A DNA stretch of 64,000 nt from Psychrobacter sp. JCM 18902 (lineage in GTDB: Bacteria; Pseudomonadota; Gammaproteobacteria; Pseudomonadales; Moraxellaceae), in contig NZ_CAJHBK010000001.1 of the NCBI RefSeq assembly GCF_904846615.1, positions 2,666,001 through 2,730,000 on the forward strand. The letters run 5' to 3'. The notes beneath the pieces were generated by a model. The model was not told the origin of the DNA. It did no database searches and saw only the letters and a list, made by a program, of their open reading frames with translations. This document shows, piece after piece, positions 29,734 through 39,334 of this stretch (position 1 is the first letter of the stretch; the number at the start of each line of letters is the position of its first letter). Both the position numbers and the translations under genes were made by a program.

Positions 29734-30900
29734 GTGCTGTACAACTTTGATGAAATAATAGACAGACGTGATACGGGATCGTTTAAATGGCACTATAGCG
29801 ATGACACGATTCCGCTATGGGTTGCGGATATGGACTTTAAGACCGCCCAGCCTATTTTAGCGGCGATTGAGCAAGTAACGCAGCATGGCATATTGGGTTA
29901 CACCGTGCCGACCGAGCCGTTGTATCAAGCGATTATCGACTGGCATGGCAGTCGTTATGACTTGTGGCTGGATAAGCAGGATATTCTTTTCTCTCCGGGT
30001 GTCGTGCCAAGTTTGGTGCTGATGATGAAAGTATTTACCGAGGCAGGGGATGCGGTACTCATCAATGACCCGATTTATACGCCTTTTATAACCAAGGTTT
30101 TGGATAATGATCGTAAGCTGGTGAGTTCTGCATTACAGGAGGTTGAAGGGAAATATATTCTGGATTTAGCTGATATAGAAGCTAAAATTATCGAGCATAA
30201 AGTTAAGCTGTATTTGTTCTGCAATCCACATAATCCGGGCGGGCGGGTATGGACAGCAGATGAGCTTGAAGCGCTGCTTTCGATTTGCAAAAAGCACGAT
30301 GTGGCGATTGTGAGTGATGAGATTCATCAAGATTTAACTTTGAGTGGTCACACCTTTATTCCCTTTTTAACTCTAGCAACAGGCTATGAGCACAAAGTAG
30401 TCAGCCTAACCTCGATGACCAAAACCTTTAATATTGCTGGTATCAAAGGCTCGATGATCTTTGCTAAAGACAGCAAATTACTGAGTAAGATTAACCAGCA
30501 GCAGCGTTTGAGTGACGAGCATGAGCTAAATTTATTTGCTTATACAGCGATGCGTCGTGCTTATGAAGAGGGTGGTGAGTGGTTGGCGCAGGCGCTGACT
30601 TATATCGAAGCCAATATTAAATTAACCATTAGCTTTTTAGAAGAGCATTTACCTAAAATTAAAGTGATGCGTCCAGAAGCTTCGTATTTGATTTGGCTAG
30701 ATTGTTCGGTATATGGGCAAGACGATCAAATGCTCTATGACGCGCTTAGAGAGGCCAAAGTTGAGCTTAGCGCAGGTATCAAATATGGTAATGAAGGGCA
30801 TCTTAAAATGCGCCTTAATGTAGCGTGCCCTAAAGCGCTGCTGATAGAAGGGCTAAACCGTATGCATACTGCATTAAATAGCAATGATTTCAAACAGTAA
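29734..30900 (+). CDS. patB: PatB/MalY-type PLP-dependent C-S lyase
   Basis: This fold-type I PLP enzyme resembles cystathionine beta-lyases of the PatB/MalY family, which cleave C-S bonds of cysteine conjugates. MLYNFDEIIDRRDTGSFKW at the N-terminus is the family hallmark, IPLWVADMDF follows, and the catalytic lysine is in SMTKTFNIAG near residue 230. The aspartate in VSDEIHQDL contacts the pyridine nitrogen, and the C-terminal arginine is in MRLNVACP. The start is a GTG at 29734 preceded by AAAGGAGA. Its stop is only two bases from the stop of the convergent FGGY kinase gene, so there is no room for a terminator. Confidence 0.88.
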   Translation: MLYNFDEIIDRRDTGSFKWHYSDDTIPLWVADMDFKTAQPILAAIEQVTQHGILGYTVPTEPLYQAIIDWHGSRYDLWLDKQDILFSPGVVPSLVLMMKVFTEAGDAVLINDPIYTPFITKVLDNDRKLVSSALQEVEGKYILDLADIEAKIIEHKVKLYLFCNPHNPGGRVWTADELEALLSICKKHDVAIVSDEIHQDLTLSGHTFIPFLTLATGYEHKVVSLTSMTKTFNIAGIKGSMIFAKDSKLLSKINQQQRLSDEHELNLFAYTAMRRAYEEGGEWLAQALTYIEANIKLTISFLEEHLPKIKVMRPEASYLIWLDCSVYGQDDQMLYDALREAKVELSAGIKYGNEGHLKMRLNVACPKALLIEGLNRMHTALNSNDFKQ

Positions 30901-30902
30901 TA

Positions 30903-32477
30903 TCATTTAGCAGGATACCCCGTAATATCTTGAATGCTTTGATATAAAGGCTTTAAGCGCTCATACATTTTGAGATAGACCTCATTATAAAGGCGTTTGT
31001 AGAGCTGGACATTGGCGTCAATAGGCACAAATTCATCGCCCAAATGCACCATCTCCTTAGTTGCGGTTAAATGGTCAGGATAGACGCCAAGCCCCACTGC
31101 ACAGTTAATGGCAGCGCCTAAGCCTGAAGCTTCATAAGTATGCGGTCGATAAGCGGGCATACCGAAGATATCAGCCGTCAGCTGCATGGCTGAGTCACTT
31201 TGAGAGCCGCCACCAGAAACACGCAAGTGTTTGATAGTTTTGCCTGTGCGTTTTTCAATAGTATCGAAGCCTAGTTTTAGCTCGTAAGCGAGTCCTTCTA
31301 ATATAGCTCGATAAACATGCGCTCGCGTGTGTACATCACCAAATCCAATGAGCGCGCCTTTGCCCTCAAGTCCCGGATGACGAACACCGGGTGACCAGTA
31401 TGGCTGCATCATTAATCCCATACAGCCTGCTGGAATGTCTTTTACTGCTTGATCGAGAAGTTTTTCGGTATCGATGCCTTGCGTCTTTGCCAGCTGTTCT
31501 TCATAGTGGGCAAACTGCTCCTTAAACCAGCTGACCATCCAAAAGCCGCGATAGATCATATACTCATGATTGTAGTAATTCGGCGCAGCGGCAGTGTAGG
31601 CGGGCATATGTTTAAGTATCTCGATATAATTGCTCGAGGTGGTATTAATAGTCGCGGTGGTGCCAAAGCTTAAGCAGGCGGTGTCTGCGGCGAGACCCGC
31701 AGAGCCTAATGCTTCACAAGCCTTATCACTGGCGGCAGCAATCATCGGCGTGCCCTCTAAAATACCAGTAGCGGCAGCAGCTTTAGCGCTTATAGAACCG
31801 AGTGGTTGACCGGGTGCAACTAACTTAGGCATTTGGTCGGGTCGACAGCTAAATAGTCGCCATTTGAGGTTATTTGGCTTAAACCAAGCTTGCGCCTTGT
31901 AATTGTACGGCAGATAGCCAAGGGCATGACCAGTGGAGTCAGCTAATTCACCTGTCAACTGATAGGTCAAGTACGCTGATAAATTGATATAATAGGCTGT
32001 TTTTGCCCACATTTCTGGTTCATGATGCGCAAGCCAATTACAGCGAGCTTTTTGCTGAGCTTCATTGACCAGCTCACCCATACCAACCACTTTAGTGAGT
32101 GGCGAGAGAAATCCTATGTCATTGGTTTCGCCGCGGCGCAAATCCATCCAAACAATAGCAGGACGCAGTGGCTGCTTGTCTTTATCCAAACATATCATGG
32201 TATAGCGCTGGGTGGCGAGGCTGACGCCAGCGATTTGCTCGGGCGTAATATCGCAGCTTTGCCACAATTGCTGGCAAGCCTCGCTTAATTTTTGCCAATA
32301 ATAATCGGCATGTTGCTCCGCAAAATTTGGCTGCGTTGAAAAATACGGCTCGATAATGACGCGGGCTTTGGCAATCTCGCTACCGAATTGATCAAAGATC
32401 AGCGCCCTGACGCTTTGGGTGCCATTGTCGATAGCTAAGAAATAGATAGGGGCATCAAAATGATTGGTCATAGTCAT
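30903..32477 (-). CDS. FGGY-family carbohydrate kinase
   Basis: The 524-residue protein is a sugar or polyol kinase of the FGGY family. The first phosphate motif is LAIDNGTQSVRALIFDQ, the likely catalytic aspartate is in VWMDLRRGE near residue 110, and the adenosine motif is LRVSGGGSQSDSAMQLTADI near 430. It is closer in character to the xylulose-kinase-like group than to classic GlpK. It is the last gene of a leftward set: AGPS-like oxidase, GlpD, then this kinase. The context suggests a glycerol or related polyol as substrate, but this is inference. AAGGATGA precedes the ATG. Confidence 0.85.
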   Translation of the reverse strand: MTMTNHFDAPIYFLAIDNGTQSVRALIFDQFGSEIAKARVIIEPYFSTQPNFAEQHADYYWQKLSEACQQLWQSCDITPEQIAGVSLATQRYTMICLDKDKQPLRPAIVWMDLRRGETNDIGFLSPLTKVVGMGELVNEAQQKARCNWLAHHEPEMWAKTAYYINLSAYLTYQLTGELADSTGHALGYLPYNYKAQAWFKPNNLKWRLFSCRPDQMPKLVAPGQPLGSISAKAAAATGILEGTPMIAAASDKACEALGSAGLAADTACLSFGTTATINTTSSNYIEILKHMPAYTAAAPNYYNHEYMIYRGFWMVSWFKEQFAHYEEQLAKTQGIDTEKLLDQAVKDIPAGCMGLMMQPYWSPGVRHPGLEGKGALIGFGDVHTRAHVYRAILEGLAYELKLGFDTIEKRTGKTIKHLRVSGGGSQSDSAMQLTADIFGMPAYRPHTYEASGLGAAINCAVGLGVYPDHLTATKEMVHLGDEFVPIDANVQLYKRLYNEVYLKMYERLKPLYQSIQDITGYPAK

Positions 32478-32515
32478 CCTTAACTATGTAGTAATAAGCA
32501 GTAATAAAAATAGGC

Positions 32516-34192
32516 TTAAGCCGCAGGCAGATAATAGTAGCATTGCCATAATTGTGTATAGCGTTCAACTTCTTGCTGCCATTTTTGCTCATCCCAGCCG
32601 AGCTCTTGCTGACATATTTGCTTAATCCGATTACTGATAAGCGGCGACATAGCACCATCAGGTAGTATCAATCCTAAGCGCGTACGGCGTAATAATAAAT
32701 CGTCTAAATGAATAACTTGCTCACAGCAGGCCGCAAAGCGAATTTCTGCCCAAATGGTATTGCTATCAGTCACATAAGTTAAATCATCGTCATGAGCTAA
32801 TTCTAATAAGGTATCAAGCTTTAGACCGTAAAACCCTTGTAAACGCTGTTGTAGAGGTTTTGGTAGTGTTTTGAATTTTGGATTAGTCGGAGTTTGATTA
32901 CTAAAGACTTGGTCGCTATATACGACATTATCTTCGGTAGTAGACTCGTCAAGTTTGAGCACCTTTTGACAAACCTTTAATACATCAAGGGCGATTAAGC
33001 GAAAGGTGGTTAATTTGCCGCCACTAACAGTGACTAAATTATTATCAAGCCAGACGCTATGGTCGCGTTTTTCTTTACTTGGACTGACGCGCTTACCATC
33101 CCCACCATCAGAAATCAGCGGTCGCACGCCTGCCCAAGTACTGATGACATCTTCTCGGCTTAGGTTGGCATCATCAAAGAGATTATTGGTCGCCGCCAAT
33201 AGATAATCCACCTCTTCATTAGTGATACCGACTTCATTATCATCCAAGGGTGGGTGATCCAAATCGGTGGTGCCAAGGACGGTACGGTTCTCCCAAGGGA
33301 AAACAAACACCGCTCTTTTATCAACAGGATGCAAAAAAGTATAGGCTTGATTGAGCGGTAAGCGCTCTTGACTGACCACTAAATGACTACCACGTGACGG
33401 GCGAATTTGCTTGTGAAAGCTTTGTTCTGTTTGTTTGCTTGCCTGCATTCTTAGAGTATCCGCCCAAGCACCCGTAGCACTAACTACCACTTTGGCATGA
33501 ATATCGTAAGTATGATTGCTATCTTCAGCAGAAGTATCTAATAGAGTAGCGCCAACTACCAAGCCTTGCTCATTAGTAATCAATAATTCGGCTTTAAGGT
33601 AGTTAATCGCCTGCGCACCATCATGGATGGCTTCATCAAGTACGCGCATCACAAGGCGTGAGTCATCGGTCACTGCATCACTAAACTGACTGGCGCCCAA
33701 AAATTTTTCTTGCTTGATGTGCGGATTAAGCTGTAAAAAAGCGTCTTTTTTAAAGTATTTAGAGTAGCGCTTGCCCGCGAGCCCATCGTAGACACGTAGC
33801 AAGGTATTGAATATCCATGGCGGTGGAAACTTGCCTTTATAATGCGGCATGACGTAATGCATCTCGTTGACGAGACCACTTGCTTCGCTTAGCATGCGCT
33901 CGCGCTCACGGACGCTCAGCAAAGTGGTTTTATAGTCACCTGAGGCAATGTAGCGCAGCCCGCCATGTACCATTTTGCTAGAGCGGCTGGACGTGCCCCA
34001 CGCAAAGTCTTTTTGCTCGATTAATAAAACTGCTAAGCCGCGCCGTGCTGCTTCGCGAGCAATGCCAGCGCCAGTAATACCGCCACCGATGATGAGTATA
34101 TCCCACGGTACTACTTGAGACGAGCGACGAGATAAAGGCGCTAATGCTTGCTGGCGTTGTTGGTATTGATCATGCTGATTGGCTTGGTTCAT
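32516..34192 (-). CDS. glpD: Glycerol-3-phosphate dehydrogenase, FAD-dependent
   Basis: GlpD oxidises glycerol-3-phosphate to dihydroxyacetone phosphate at the inner membrane and feeds electrons to quinone. The FAD-binding motif is DILIIGGGITGAGIAREAARRG near residue 32, followed by GTSSRSSKMVHGGLRY, which is characteristic of GlpD. The C-terminal region contains the GlpD-type helical domain (RFAACCEQVIHLDDLLLRRTRLG). It is 38 bases upstream of the FGGY kinase and 80 bases downstream of the AGPS-like gene on the same strand, so the three probably form an operon. Confidence 0.92.
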   Translation of the reverse strand: MNQANQHDQYQQRQQALAPLSRRSSQVVPWDILIIGGGITGAGIAREAARRGLAVLLIEQKDFAWGTSSRSSKMVHGGLRYIASGDYKTTLLSVRERERMLSEASGLVNEMHYVMPHYKGKFPPPWIFNTLLRVYDGLAGKRYSKYFKKDAFLQLNPHIKQEKFLGASQFSDAVTDDSRLVMRVLDEAIHDGAQAINYLKAELLITNEQGLVVGATLLDTSAEDSNHTYDIHAKVVVSATGAWADTLRMQASKQTEQSFHKQIRPSRGSHLVVSQERLPLNQAYTFLHPVDKRAVFVFPWENRTVLGTTDLDHPPLDDNEVGITNEEVDYLLAATNNLFDDANLSREDVISTWAGVRPLISDGGDGKRVSPSKEKRDHSVWLDNNLVTVSGGKLTTFRLIALDVLKVCQKVLKLDESTTEDNVVYSDQVFSNQTPTNPKFKTLPKPLQQRLQGFYGLKLDTLLELAHDDDLTYVTDSNTIWAEIRFAACCEQVIHLDDLLLRRTRLGLILPDGAMSPLISNRIKQICQQELGWDEQKWQQEVERYTQLWQCYYYLPAA

Positions 34193-34272
34193 AAACGACT
34201 CATCTCAAATGATACTCAAATTAATCAGCGACTTAACCTGTTTAAGCCAACTAGTGACGCTAAGACGACTTT

Positions 34273-36021
34273 TTACTCTTTAATTAAAACACCTGGATTC
34301 ATACGCTGCTCAGGGTCCAAACTTTTAAGCATATCACTGGTCACTTGGATACCTAGCTTCCCTTTTTCAGCCGCTAGATAAGGCGCATGATCACGGCCAA
34401 CGCCATGCTGATGCGATATCGTCGCTGTGCCATTGGCCAAACTTGAACTGGCGGCATGTTTGATTTTTTGCCAGCGGCTTAACGTGCTGGCGTGATCTTT
34501 GGCTGCTCTAAAGAAGTAGGTGGTATAAAGACTGGCACCTTGCTTATAGACATGTGAGATATGAGTGAAAGCCATGACGTTTTCGTCTTCGTCTTCCAAG
34601 GAAGTCTGAACGGCTTGTTGCATTTGCGCCATTTGTTCGTCGATATAATTCCAGTTGGTCGCGGTCTCAAAGGTATCAACCATGATGCCTTTTTCCCACA
34701 GTGTGCCGCGCAAATAAGGGAATTTAAAGCGTCCATGCGCCCAGACACTGCCCATGATATCAGTTATTTTTCCCGTGACACTGCCTTGCTGTTTTAATAG
34801 CTTATTAAACTGCGTCAGTGCCAATTTATTCTGTGCTTTATCCCCTGAGACGCCATAAGTGAGCATGACTTTTTCTGAGCTGAGTCCGCGCGCTTTTAGA
34901 TAAGTACTAATGGCCATAAACTGGCTGGGCGTCGTACCCAAATGTAGATGCGCGTCAGTCTCGACCGCATTACTTAGACGCAACATCGATAGGCGAACAT
35001 TTTTTTGCACGGCTTGTCTAAGCACTTCTTTCCCCGCTTCCCAGTTAGGCAGAAATGCCACTTTAAATAGCTCTTCTTCTGGTTGCGACTGCACCCGCAT
35101 TTTGACTTCAGTAAAAATACCAGCGCGACCTTCCGTGCCCATCATCATCTCGCGCAGATCAGGCCCCGCCGCTGACGCTGGAATATCCGCAATATTGAGC
35201 ACGCCTTGTGGGGTCACCAACGTACCACCGGCAAACATCTGCTCGATGCGTCCGTAGCCTAAAGATTGCTGACCACTAGAGCGCGCTGCAATCCAGCCGC
35301 CCAGTGTCGATAGCTCCCAAGACTGAGGATAATGTCCCAAGCGGTAGCCGTGTGCGTCCAGTTGTGCTTCGACTGCTGGCCCTTGTGTACCTGCGCCAAA
35401 AGTAGCAATTTGGCTCTCACTGTCTAAGTCAGTCAGCTGATCCATCTTGCTCATGGCGATGGTCACGACGGGGCGTGAACCCTTTTGCGGATTGATATGA
35501 CCCGCGACTGAAGTGCCGCCACCGAAAGGAATGACGATGAGGTCGTGCTCGCTCGCTAGCTTTAATAAAGTTTCGACATCAGCGGTCGATTCAGGAAAAG
35601 CGACCCCATCAGGAAAGACTTCAAAGTCGCCACCATGCATGACTATCCAGTCTGGAAAGCTTTGGCCACGAGCATGTCTAAGTCTCACTTCGTTATCGAC
35701 AGATACGGTATCAAGCTCAGTCATAGCAACAGGCAAGCGGGATTTTGGGACAGTTTTTAACACCTCTTGTAAGCTAACAGAGGGTAGTTTTTTAGTTTTG
35801 CCAATGTGAGATTTGATCAGTTTCGCCCCATGCGCTGAGACTTTTTTATTAATATTGATATTGCCCCAGCCATTCCAGCGCGTTTGCTCGATTGGGGTAT
35901 TTACCGTATGACCCTTTGAGGCAGCATCTATATTGGTATTTTGGTTATCAGAATTTACTGAAATAGCTTTAGACGGGTCAGATTTAGGGCGTTTTCGGAT
36001 AAGGGCTTTGATTTTACTCAT
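34273..36021 (-). CDS. FAD-binding oxidase, alkylglycerone-phosphate-synthase-like
   Basis: This is a vanillyl-alcohol-oxidase-type flavoprotein of 582 residues. The FAD-binding loop is VIPFGGGTSVAGH near residue 165. The preceding LRHARGQSFPDWIVM and the GRAGIFTEVKMRV segment resemble alkyldihydroxyacetonephosphate synthase, the enzyme that makes the ether bond in ether lipids. The C-terminal SHQHGVG aligns with the SHHHGVG histidine motif of that family, with the middle histidine replaced by glutamine. The first 100 residues are a poorly conserved, basic extension. The association with GlpD and a kinase suggests a link to glycerol phosphate or ether-lipid metabolism. The real substrate is uncertain. 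Confidence 0.8.
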   Translation of the reverse strand: MSKIKALIRKRPKSDPSKAISVNSDNQNTNIDAASKGHTVNTPIEQTRWNGWGNININKKVSAHGAKLIKSHIGKTKKLPSVSLQEVLKTVPKSRLPVAMTELDTVSVDNEVRLRHARGQSFPDWIVMHGGDFEVFPDGVAFPESTADVETLLKLASEHDLIVIPFGGGTSVAGHINPQKGSRPVVTIAMSKMDQLTDLDSESQIATFGAGTQGPAVEAQLDAHGYRLGHYPQSWELSTLGGWIAARSSGQQSLGYGRIEQMFAGGTLVTPQGVLNIADIPASAAGPDLREMMMGTEGRAGIFTEVKMRVQSQPEEELFKVAFLPNWEAGKEVLRQAVQKNVRLSMLRLSNAVETDAHLHLGTTPSQFMAISTYLKARGLSSEKVMLTYGVSGDKAQNKLALTQFNKLLKQQGSVTGKITDIMGSVWAHGRFKFPYLRGTLWEKGIMVDTFETATNWNYIDEQMAQMQQAVQTSLEDEDENVMAFTHISHVYKQGASLYTTYFFRAAKDHASTLSRWQKIKHAASSSLANGTATISHQHGVGRDHAPYLAAEKGKLGIQVTSDMLKSLDPEQRMNPGVLIKE

Positions 36022-36636
36022 AGGGACATACCTGTCAATTTATTATGATTATCTGTGACTATAATAAGTAACTGTTTTCTGTACATTAGTCAACAACGAT
36101 TGGTGTGCTGTTCCGACTTGCTAATTCTTTATTCCCCACCAAAACCATCAGTCTATGCGCTAAGTAGTGCCAAATAACGCCAATAAACCCTAATATATAA
36201 AAATACCAATGCGGTGAGACTAAGCTTGCGAAGATTTCAGATGAAGTCCATGTGTTGCCGAATAGTACAGGTTAATCATAGTCGACACTGATACAAACTT
36301 CTCTGTAGAATGCTAGGTAAAAAAGTATAATGGCTGCTTTGTAATAACACTTATTTGTAATAATGCTTGAACCAGAATTTAGGCGTTGCCTATAAAAGCA
36401 TTAGGTCAATTAATCGCGTTTTTATTCTGTTGATTACTCTATAGTGCCTTATCATCGCTACCTAGATGTAGAAAAATATAGAAGAAATGCATTCATTGAT
36501 GAAATAAAGTAGAGGTTTATACTGATGAGCTATAGATTTATATACCAGTTAGCAGATTAGCGTATTTTTATAACCAATAGACTGCTCAAACTTGTTAAAA
36601 TAGCGCACCAATTTATTTATTGATGGACACTACGTT
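36022..36636. other. Divergent region upstream of guaA with a gene remnant
   Basis: This 615-base spacer lies between the leftward AGPS-like gene and the rightward guaA, and should hold both promoters. A leftward remnant reading frame lies at 36086-36271 (listed separately). The rest, 36272-36636, is AT-rich and shows no gene. TATAAT at about 36330 is a possible promoter element but no good -35 accompanies it. Confidence 0.4.
36086..36271 (-). pseudogene. Possible remnant of a membrane protein gene
   Basis: Read leftward, this stretch encodes about 60 residues with protein-like composition, including a membrane helix (WYFYILGFIGVIWHYLAHRL) and a polar C-terminal tail, and ends at a TAA. There is no convincing start codon: the frame is closed by a stop just upstream of PVLFGNTW. 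It looks like the C-terminus of a membrane protein whose front has been lost. I do not recognise the family. It could also be chance. Confidence 0.35.
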
Positions 36637-38232
36637 ATGACAACTGCTGCCAACGTTCCTACTATTAAAGAAGATCGCATCTTAATTCTCGATTTTGGCT
36701 CACAGTACAGCCAGCTTATCGCCCGCCGTGTCCGTGATTCAGGCGTATTCTGTGAGATGTTTCCTTATGATATCGATACTCAGCGCATTATCGATTTTGG
36801 CGCAAAAGGCGTTATCTTATCTGGCGGTCCTGAGAGCGTGCACGCAGATGACAGCCCACGCATCAATGATGCCGTATTTGATCTAGGCGTACCCGTATTG
36901 GGTATCTGCTACGGTATGCAAGCGATGGCAGAGCGCTTCGGCGGACAAGTTCATGCCAGTGATATCCATGAATTTGGCGCATCGATTATCAATATTGACG
37001 GCAAATCTACCCTTATAGATGGCATCGAAGACGCTGCTGGTAAGCTAAATGTCTGGATGAGTCATGGCGATAAAGTGATTGATGCGCCACAAGGCTTCGA
37101 TATCGTCGCTAGTACGCCAAGCTGTCCGATTGCGATTATGGCTGATGATTCGCGCCACTATTATGGTTTGCAGTTCCATCCTGAAGTCACGCATACCGCA
37201 CAAGGTTCTGCATTACTAGGACGTTTCGTCCATGAAATCTGTGGCTGCGCGGGTAGCTGGACGCCTGACAACATCATCGATATGCGTATCGAACAACTAA
37301 AAAAGCAAATCGGTGATAAGCAAGTATTGCTTGGTTTATCTGGCGGTGTTGATAGTTCAGTCGTCGCAGCGTTATTGCATAAAGCGATTGGCGATCAATT
37401 AACCTGTGTGTTTGTTGATACCGGTCTTTTGCGTCTGCACGAAGGCGACCAAGTGATGCAAATCTTCGCTGAAAACATGGGCGTAAAAGTGATTCGTGTT
37501 GATGCTGAAGAGTTATTCTTGACGGCATTGGCTGGCGAGTCTGACCCTGAAGCTAAGCGTAAAATCATCGGTAAAACCTTTATCGACGTCTTCGCTAATA
37601 GTGCGCGTGAAATCAGTGAGCAAAGCGATGGTAAAGTCATTGAATTTTTAGCACAAGGCACGATTTATCCAGACGTGATTGAATCAGCCAAGTCGCATCA
37701 AGGTAAAGCGCACGTCATCAAGAGCCATCATAATGTTGGCGGTTTGCCAGATGATTTGGCGTTTGAGTTGGTTGAGCCGTTACGTGATTTGTTTAAAGAT
37801 GAAGTGCGTAAATTGGGTATTACCCTTGGTCTACCTGCGAAGATGATTAACCGTCATCCGTTCCCAGGACCGGGTTTGGGCGTGCGTATCTTAGGCGAAG
37901 TCACCAAAGAATTTGCCGATATCTTGCGTGCTGCTGATGCTATCTTTATGGAAGAGCTTGAGCGTTCAGGCTGGTATGAGAAGACCGCGCAAGCGTTTGC
38001 GGTATTCCAACCGATTAAATCAGTCGGTGTGGTCGGTGATGGTCGCCGTTATGCTTGGGTAATCGCGCTACGTGCTGTTGAAACCGTAGACTTTATGACT
38101 GCGCGCTTTGCCCATCTGCCGTATGATTTGATTGAGACGGTATCGAACCGTATCATGAACGAAATCGCTGAAGTATCACGTGTGACTTATGATGTGTCGA
38201 GCAAGCCACCTGCGACGATTGAGTGGGAATAA
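36637..38232 (+). CDS. guaA: GMP synthase (glutamine-hydrolysing)
   Basis: GuaA aminates XMP to GMP. The N-terminal glutamine amidotransferase has the nucleophile in [11 protein letters not shown] near residue 90 and the LQFHPEV histidine. The ATP-pyrophosphatase has the P-loop [15 protein letters not shown] near 230. The C-terminal dimerisation domain ends [10 protein letters not shown], the normal ending. The last 51 bases, including the stop, are repeated at 40165-40215 with one mismatch. The guaA 3' end is a known integration hotspot for genomic islands, and this copy keeps the gene intact. Confidence 0.97.
   Translation: MTTAANVPTIKEDRILILDFGSQYSQLIARRVRDSGVFCEMFPYDIDTQRIIDFGAKGVILSGGPESVHADDSPRINDAVFDLGVPVLGICYGMQAMAERFGGQVHASDIHEFGASIINIDGKSTLIDGIEDAAGKLNVWMSHGDKVIDAPQGFDIVASTPSCPIAIMADDSRHYYGLQFHPEVTHTAQGSALLGRFVHEICGCAGSWTPDNIIDMRIEQLKKQIGDKQVLLGLSGGVDSSVVAALLHKAIGDQLTCVFVDTGLLRLHEGDQVMQIFAENMGVKVIRVDAEELFLTALAGESDPEAKRKIIGKTFIDVFANSAREISEQSDGKVIEFLAQGTIYPDVIESAKSHQGKAHVIKSHHNVGGLPDDLAFELVEPLRDLFKDEVRKLGITLGLPAKMINRHPFPGPGLGVRILGEVTKEFADILRAADAIFMEELERSGWYEKTAQAFAVFQPIKSVGVVGDGRRYAWVIALRAVETVDFMTARFAHLPYDLIETVSNRIMNEIAEVSRVTYDVSSKPPATIEWE
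38182..38232 (+). repeat. guaA 3' end, left copy of 51-bp direct repeat
   Basis: The final 51 bases of guaA (GTGACTTATGATGTG to GGGAATAA) recur at 40165-40215 with a single substitution (GTGTCGA versus GTATCGA). This has the layout of an integration target with left and right attachment ends. Confidence 0.85.
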
Positions 38233-38412
38233 ACCGTTTAAGTATTCTAAACGGTAACAGTGTTAACCTAGCTAGATGTACAAACACGTACTATCTGCGC
38301 TCGGTTGCCTTGTTATCATTTTAGACTACGTAAACTTATCTAAATAGCTTTTCAACTCAAATTTTTTGAATTGATATACGACTAATCGATAATTAGATTA
38401 GTTCAATATAGC

Positions 38413-38453
38413 GATAAAAAAGCACTCAACTTGGTTGGGTGCTTTTTTTGGTT
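38413..38453 (+). terminator. Terminator downstream of guaA (repeat copy 1)
   Basis: AAGCACTCAAC and GTTGGGTGCTT form a stem with a tiny loop, followed by seven Ts. A 41-base stretch including it is nearly identical to 40830-40870, differing at two positions. The preceding 180 bases hold an imperfect dyad (ACCGTTTA/TAAACGGT at 38233-38255) and no gene. Confidence 0.85.
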
Positions 38454-38490
38454 AAAACAAACAGGCAACTAAGAATCCTCTAATTTTTCA

Positions 38491-38518
38491 TTGAACATTT
38501 GTCTTTATTATCTATAAT
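38491..38518 (+). promoter_or_regulatory. Probable promoter of the zinc-ribbon gene
   Basis: TTGAAC and TATAAT are separated by 16 bases, close to the sigma-70 consensus, 85 bases upstream of the ATG at 38603. Confidence 0.45.
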
Positions 38519-38602
38519 AGTGTCAACTTTAATTGGCTATTATTTATTAAAGTCGAGATAAGCCTATCAACCGTTCAGTATTTAGTAAAATTAAGGGATA
38601 AG

Positions 38603-39289
38603 ATGTTTTGTAATAACTGTAATCAAGAAAATTCAAGCGAGGCAGGATTTTGTTCAAAATGTGGGCATCAGCTCTCTGACGTTAAAGCACAAACACCGCC
38701 ACCATTAACGCCAGTTAACATTTCTAAAGATGCGCAAATCCTGCAAAACCATTCAGCTTCCAGTTCTGAAAATGCCGATGCTTTATTGGCAGCTTTCGTT
38801 GGTAAAAAGTATGATGATTTCTACCGTAATAAATGGTTTAAGGACAGTGAGCCACGTTTAGAAGTCAATAAGGATGGTTCGAGCATTCACAGTTTTAATA
38901 TTGCTGGACTGCTCTTGGGAACATCTTGGTTATGCTATCGTAAAATGTACCTAGTAGCCTTGTGTATTGTACTTGGCATAAATACGGTCGATTTAATTTT
39001 AATGCATCTGCTCGGTATGGAGGCGTATAGCTCTATAGGTCAAACCAGCTTTTTTGTCGCATGGGCAGTACTGACAGGACTTTTAGGTAATTATTTTTAC
39101 TTTAGTCACAGCGTCAAAAATATAAAAAAAGTCATGAGTAATACAGCTTACCCAGCGACGGTTGAACAGGAGTTAGCGGCAAAGGGTGGTACGTCATGGG
39201 TTGGCGCCATTGTGGGTAGCATATTATCAGTATTGCTATCTATGGGTATGTCCTATTTGTTTGCGCCTGATTGGTTTTGGTTGGTGTAG
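38603..39289 (+). CDS. Zinc-ribbon and DUF2628 membrane protein
   Basis: The 228-residue protein begins with a zinc ribbon (CNNCNQENSSEAGFCSKCGH). Residues 75-125 carry a DUF2628-like region (DDFYRNKWFKDSEPR, then FNIAGLLLGTSWLCYRKMY). Three or four membrane helices follow (about 95-115, 118-140, 145-165 and 200-222). Function is unknown. GGGATAAG precedes the ATG. It lies inside the segment bounded by the two copies of the guaA 3' end, so it is probably carried by a remnant island. Confidence 0.8.
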   Translation: MFCNNCNQENSSEAGFCSKCGHQLSDVKAQTPPPLTPVNISKDAQILQNHSASSSENADALLAAFVGKKYDDFYRNKWFKDSEPRLEVNKDGSSIHSFNIAGLLLGTSWLCYRKMYLVALCIVLGINTVDLILMHLLGMEAYSSIGQTSFFVAWAVLTGLLGNYFYFSHSVKNIKKVMSNTAYPATVEQELAAKGGTSWVGAIVGSILSVLLSMGMSYLFAPDWFWLV

Positions 39290-39334
39290 TACCTCTAATA
39301 AATAAGGTTGATCTAAGGAGGCGAGGTAAGAGTG

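Noticed and set aside
34910..35257. Rightward 115-codon frame opposite the AGPS-like gene
   Set aside because: It is the complementary strand of a well-supported gene and has no independent signals.
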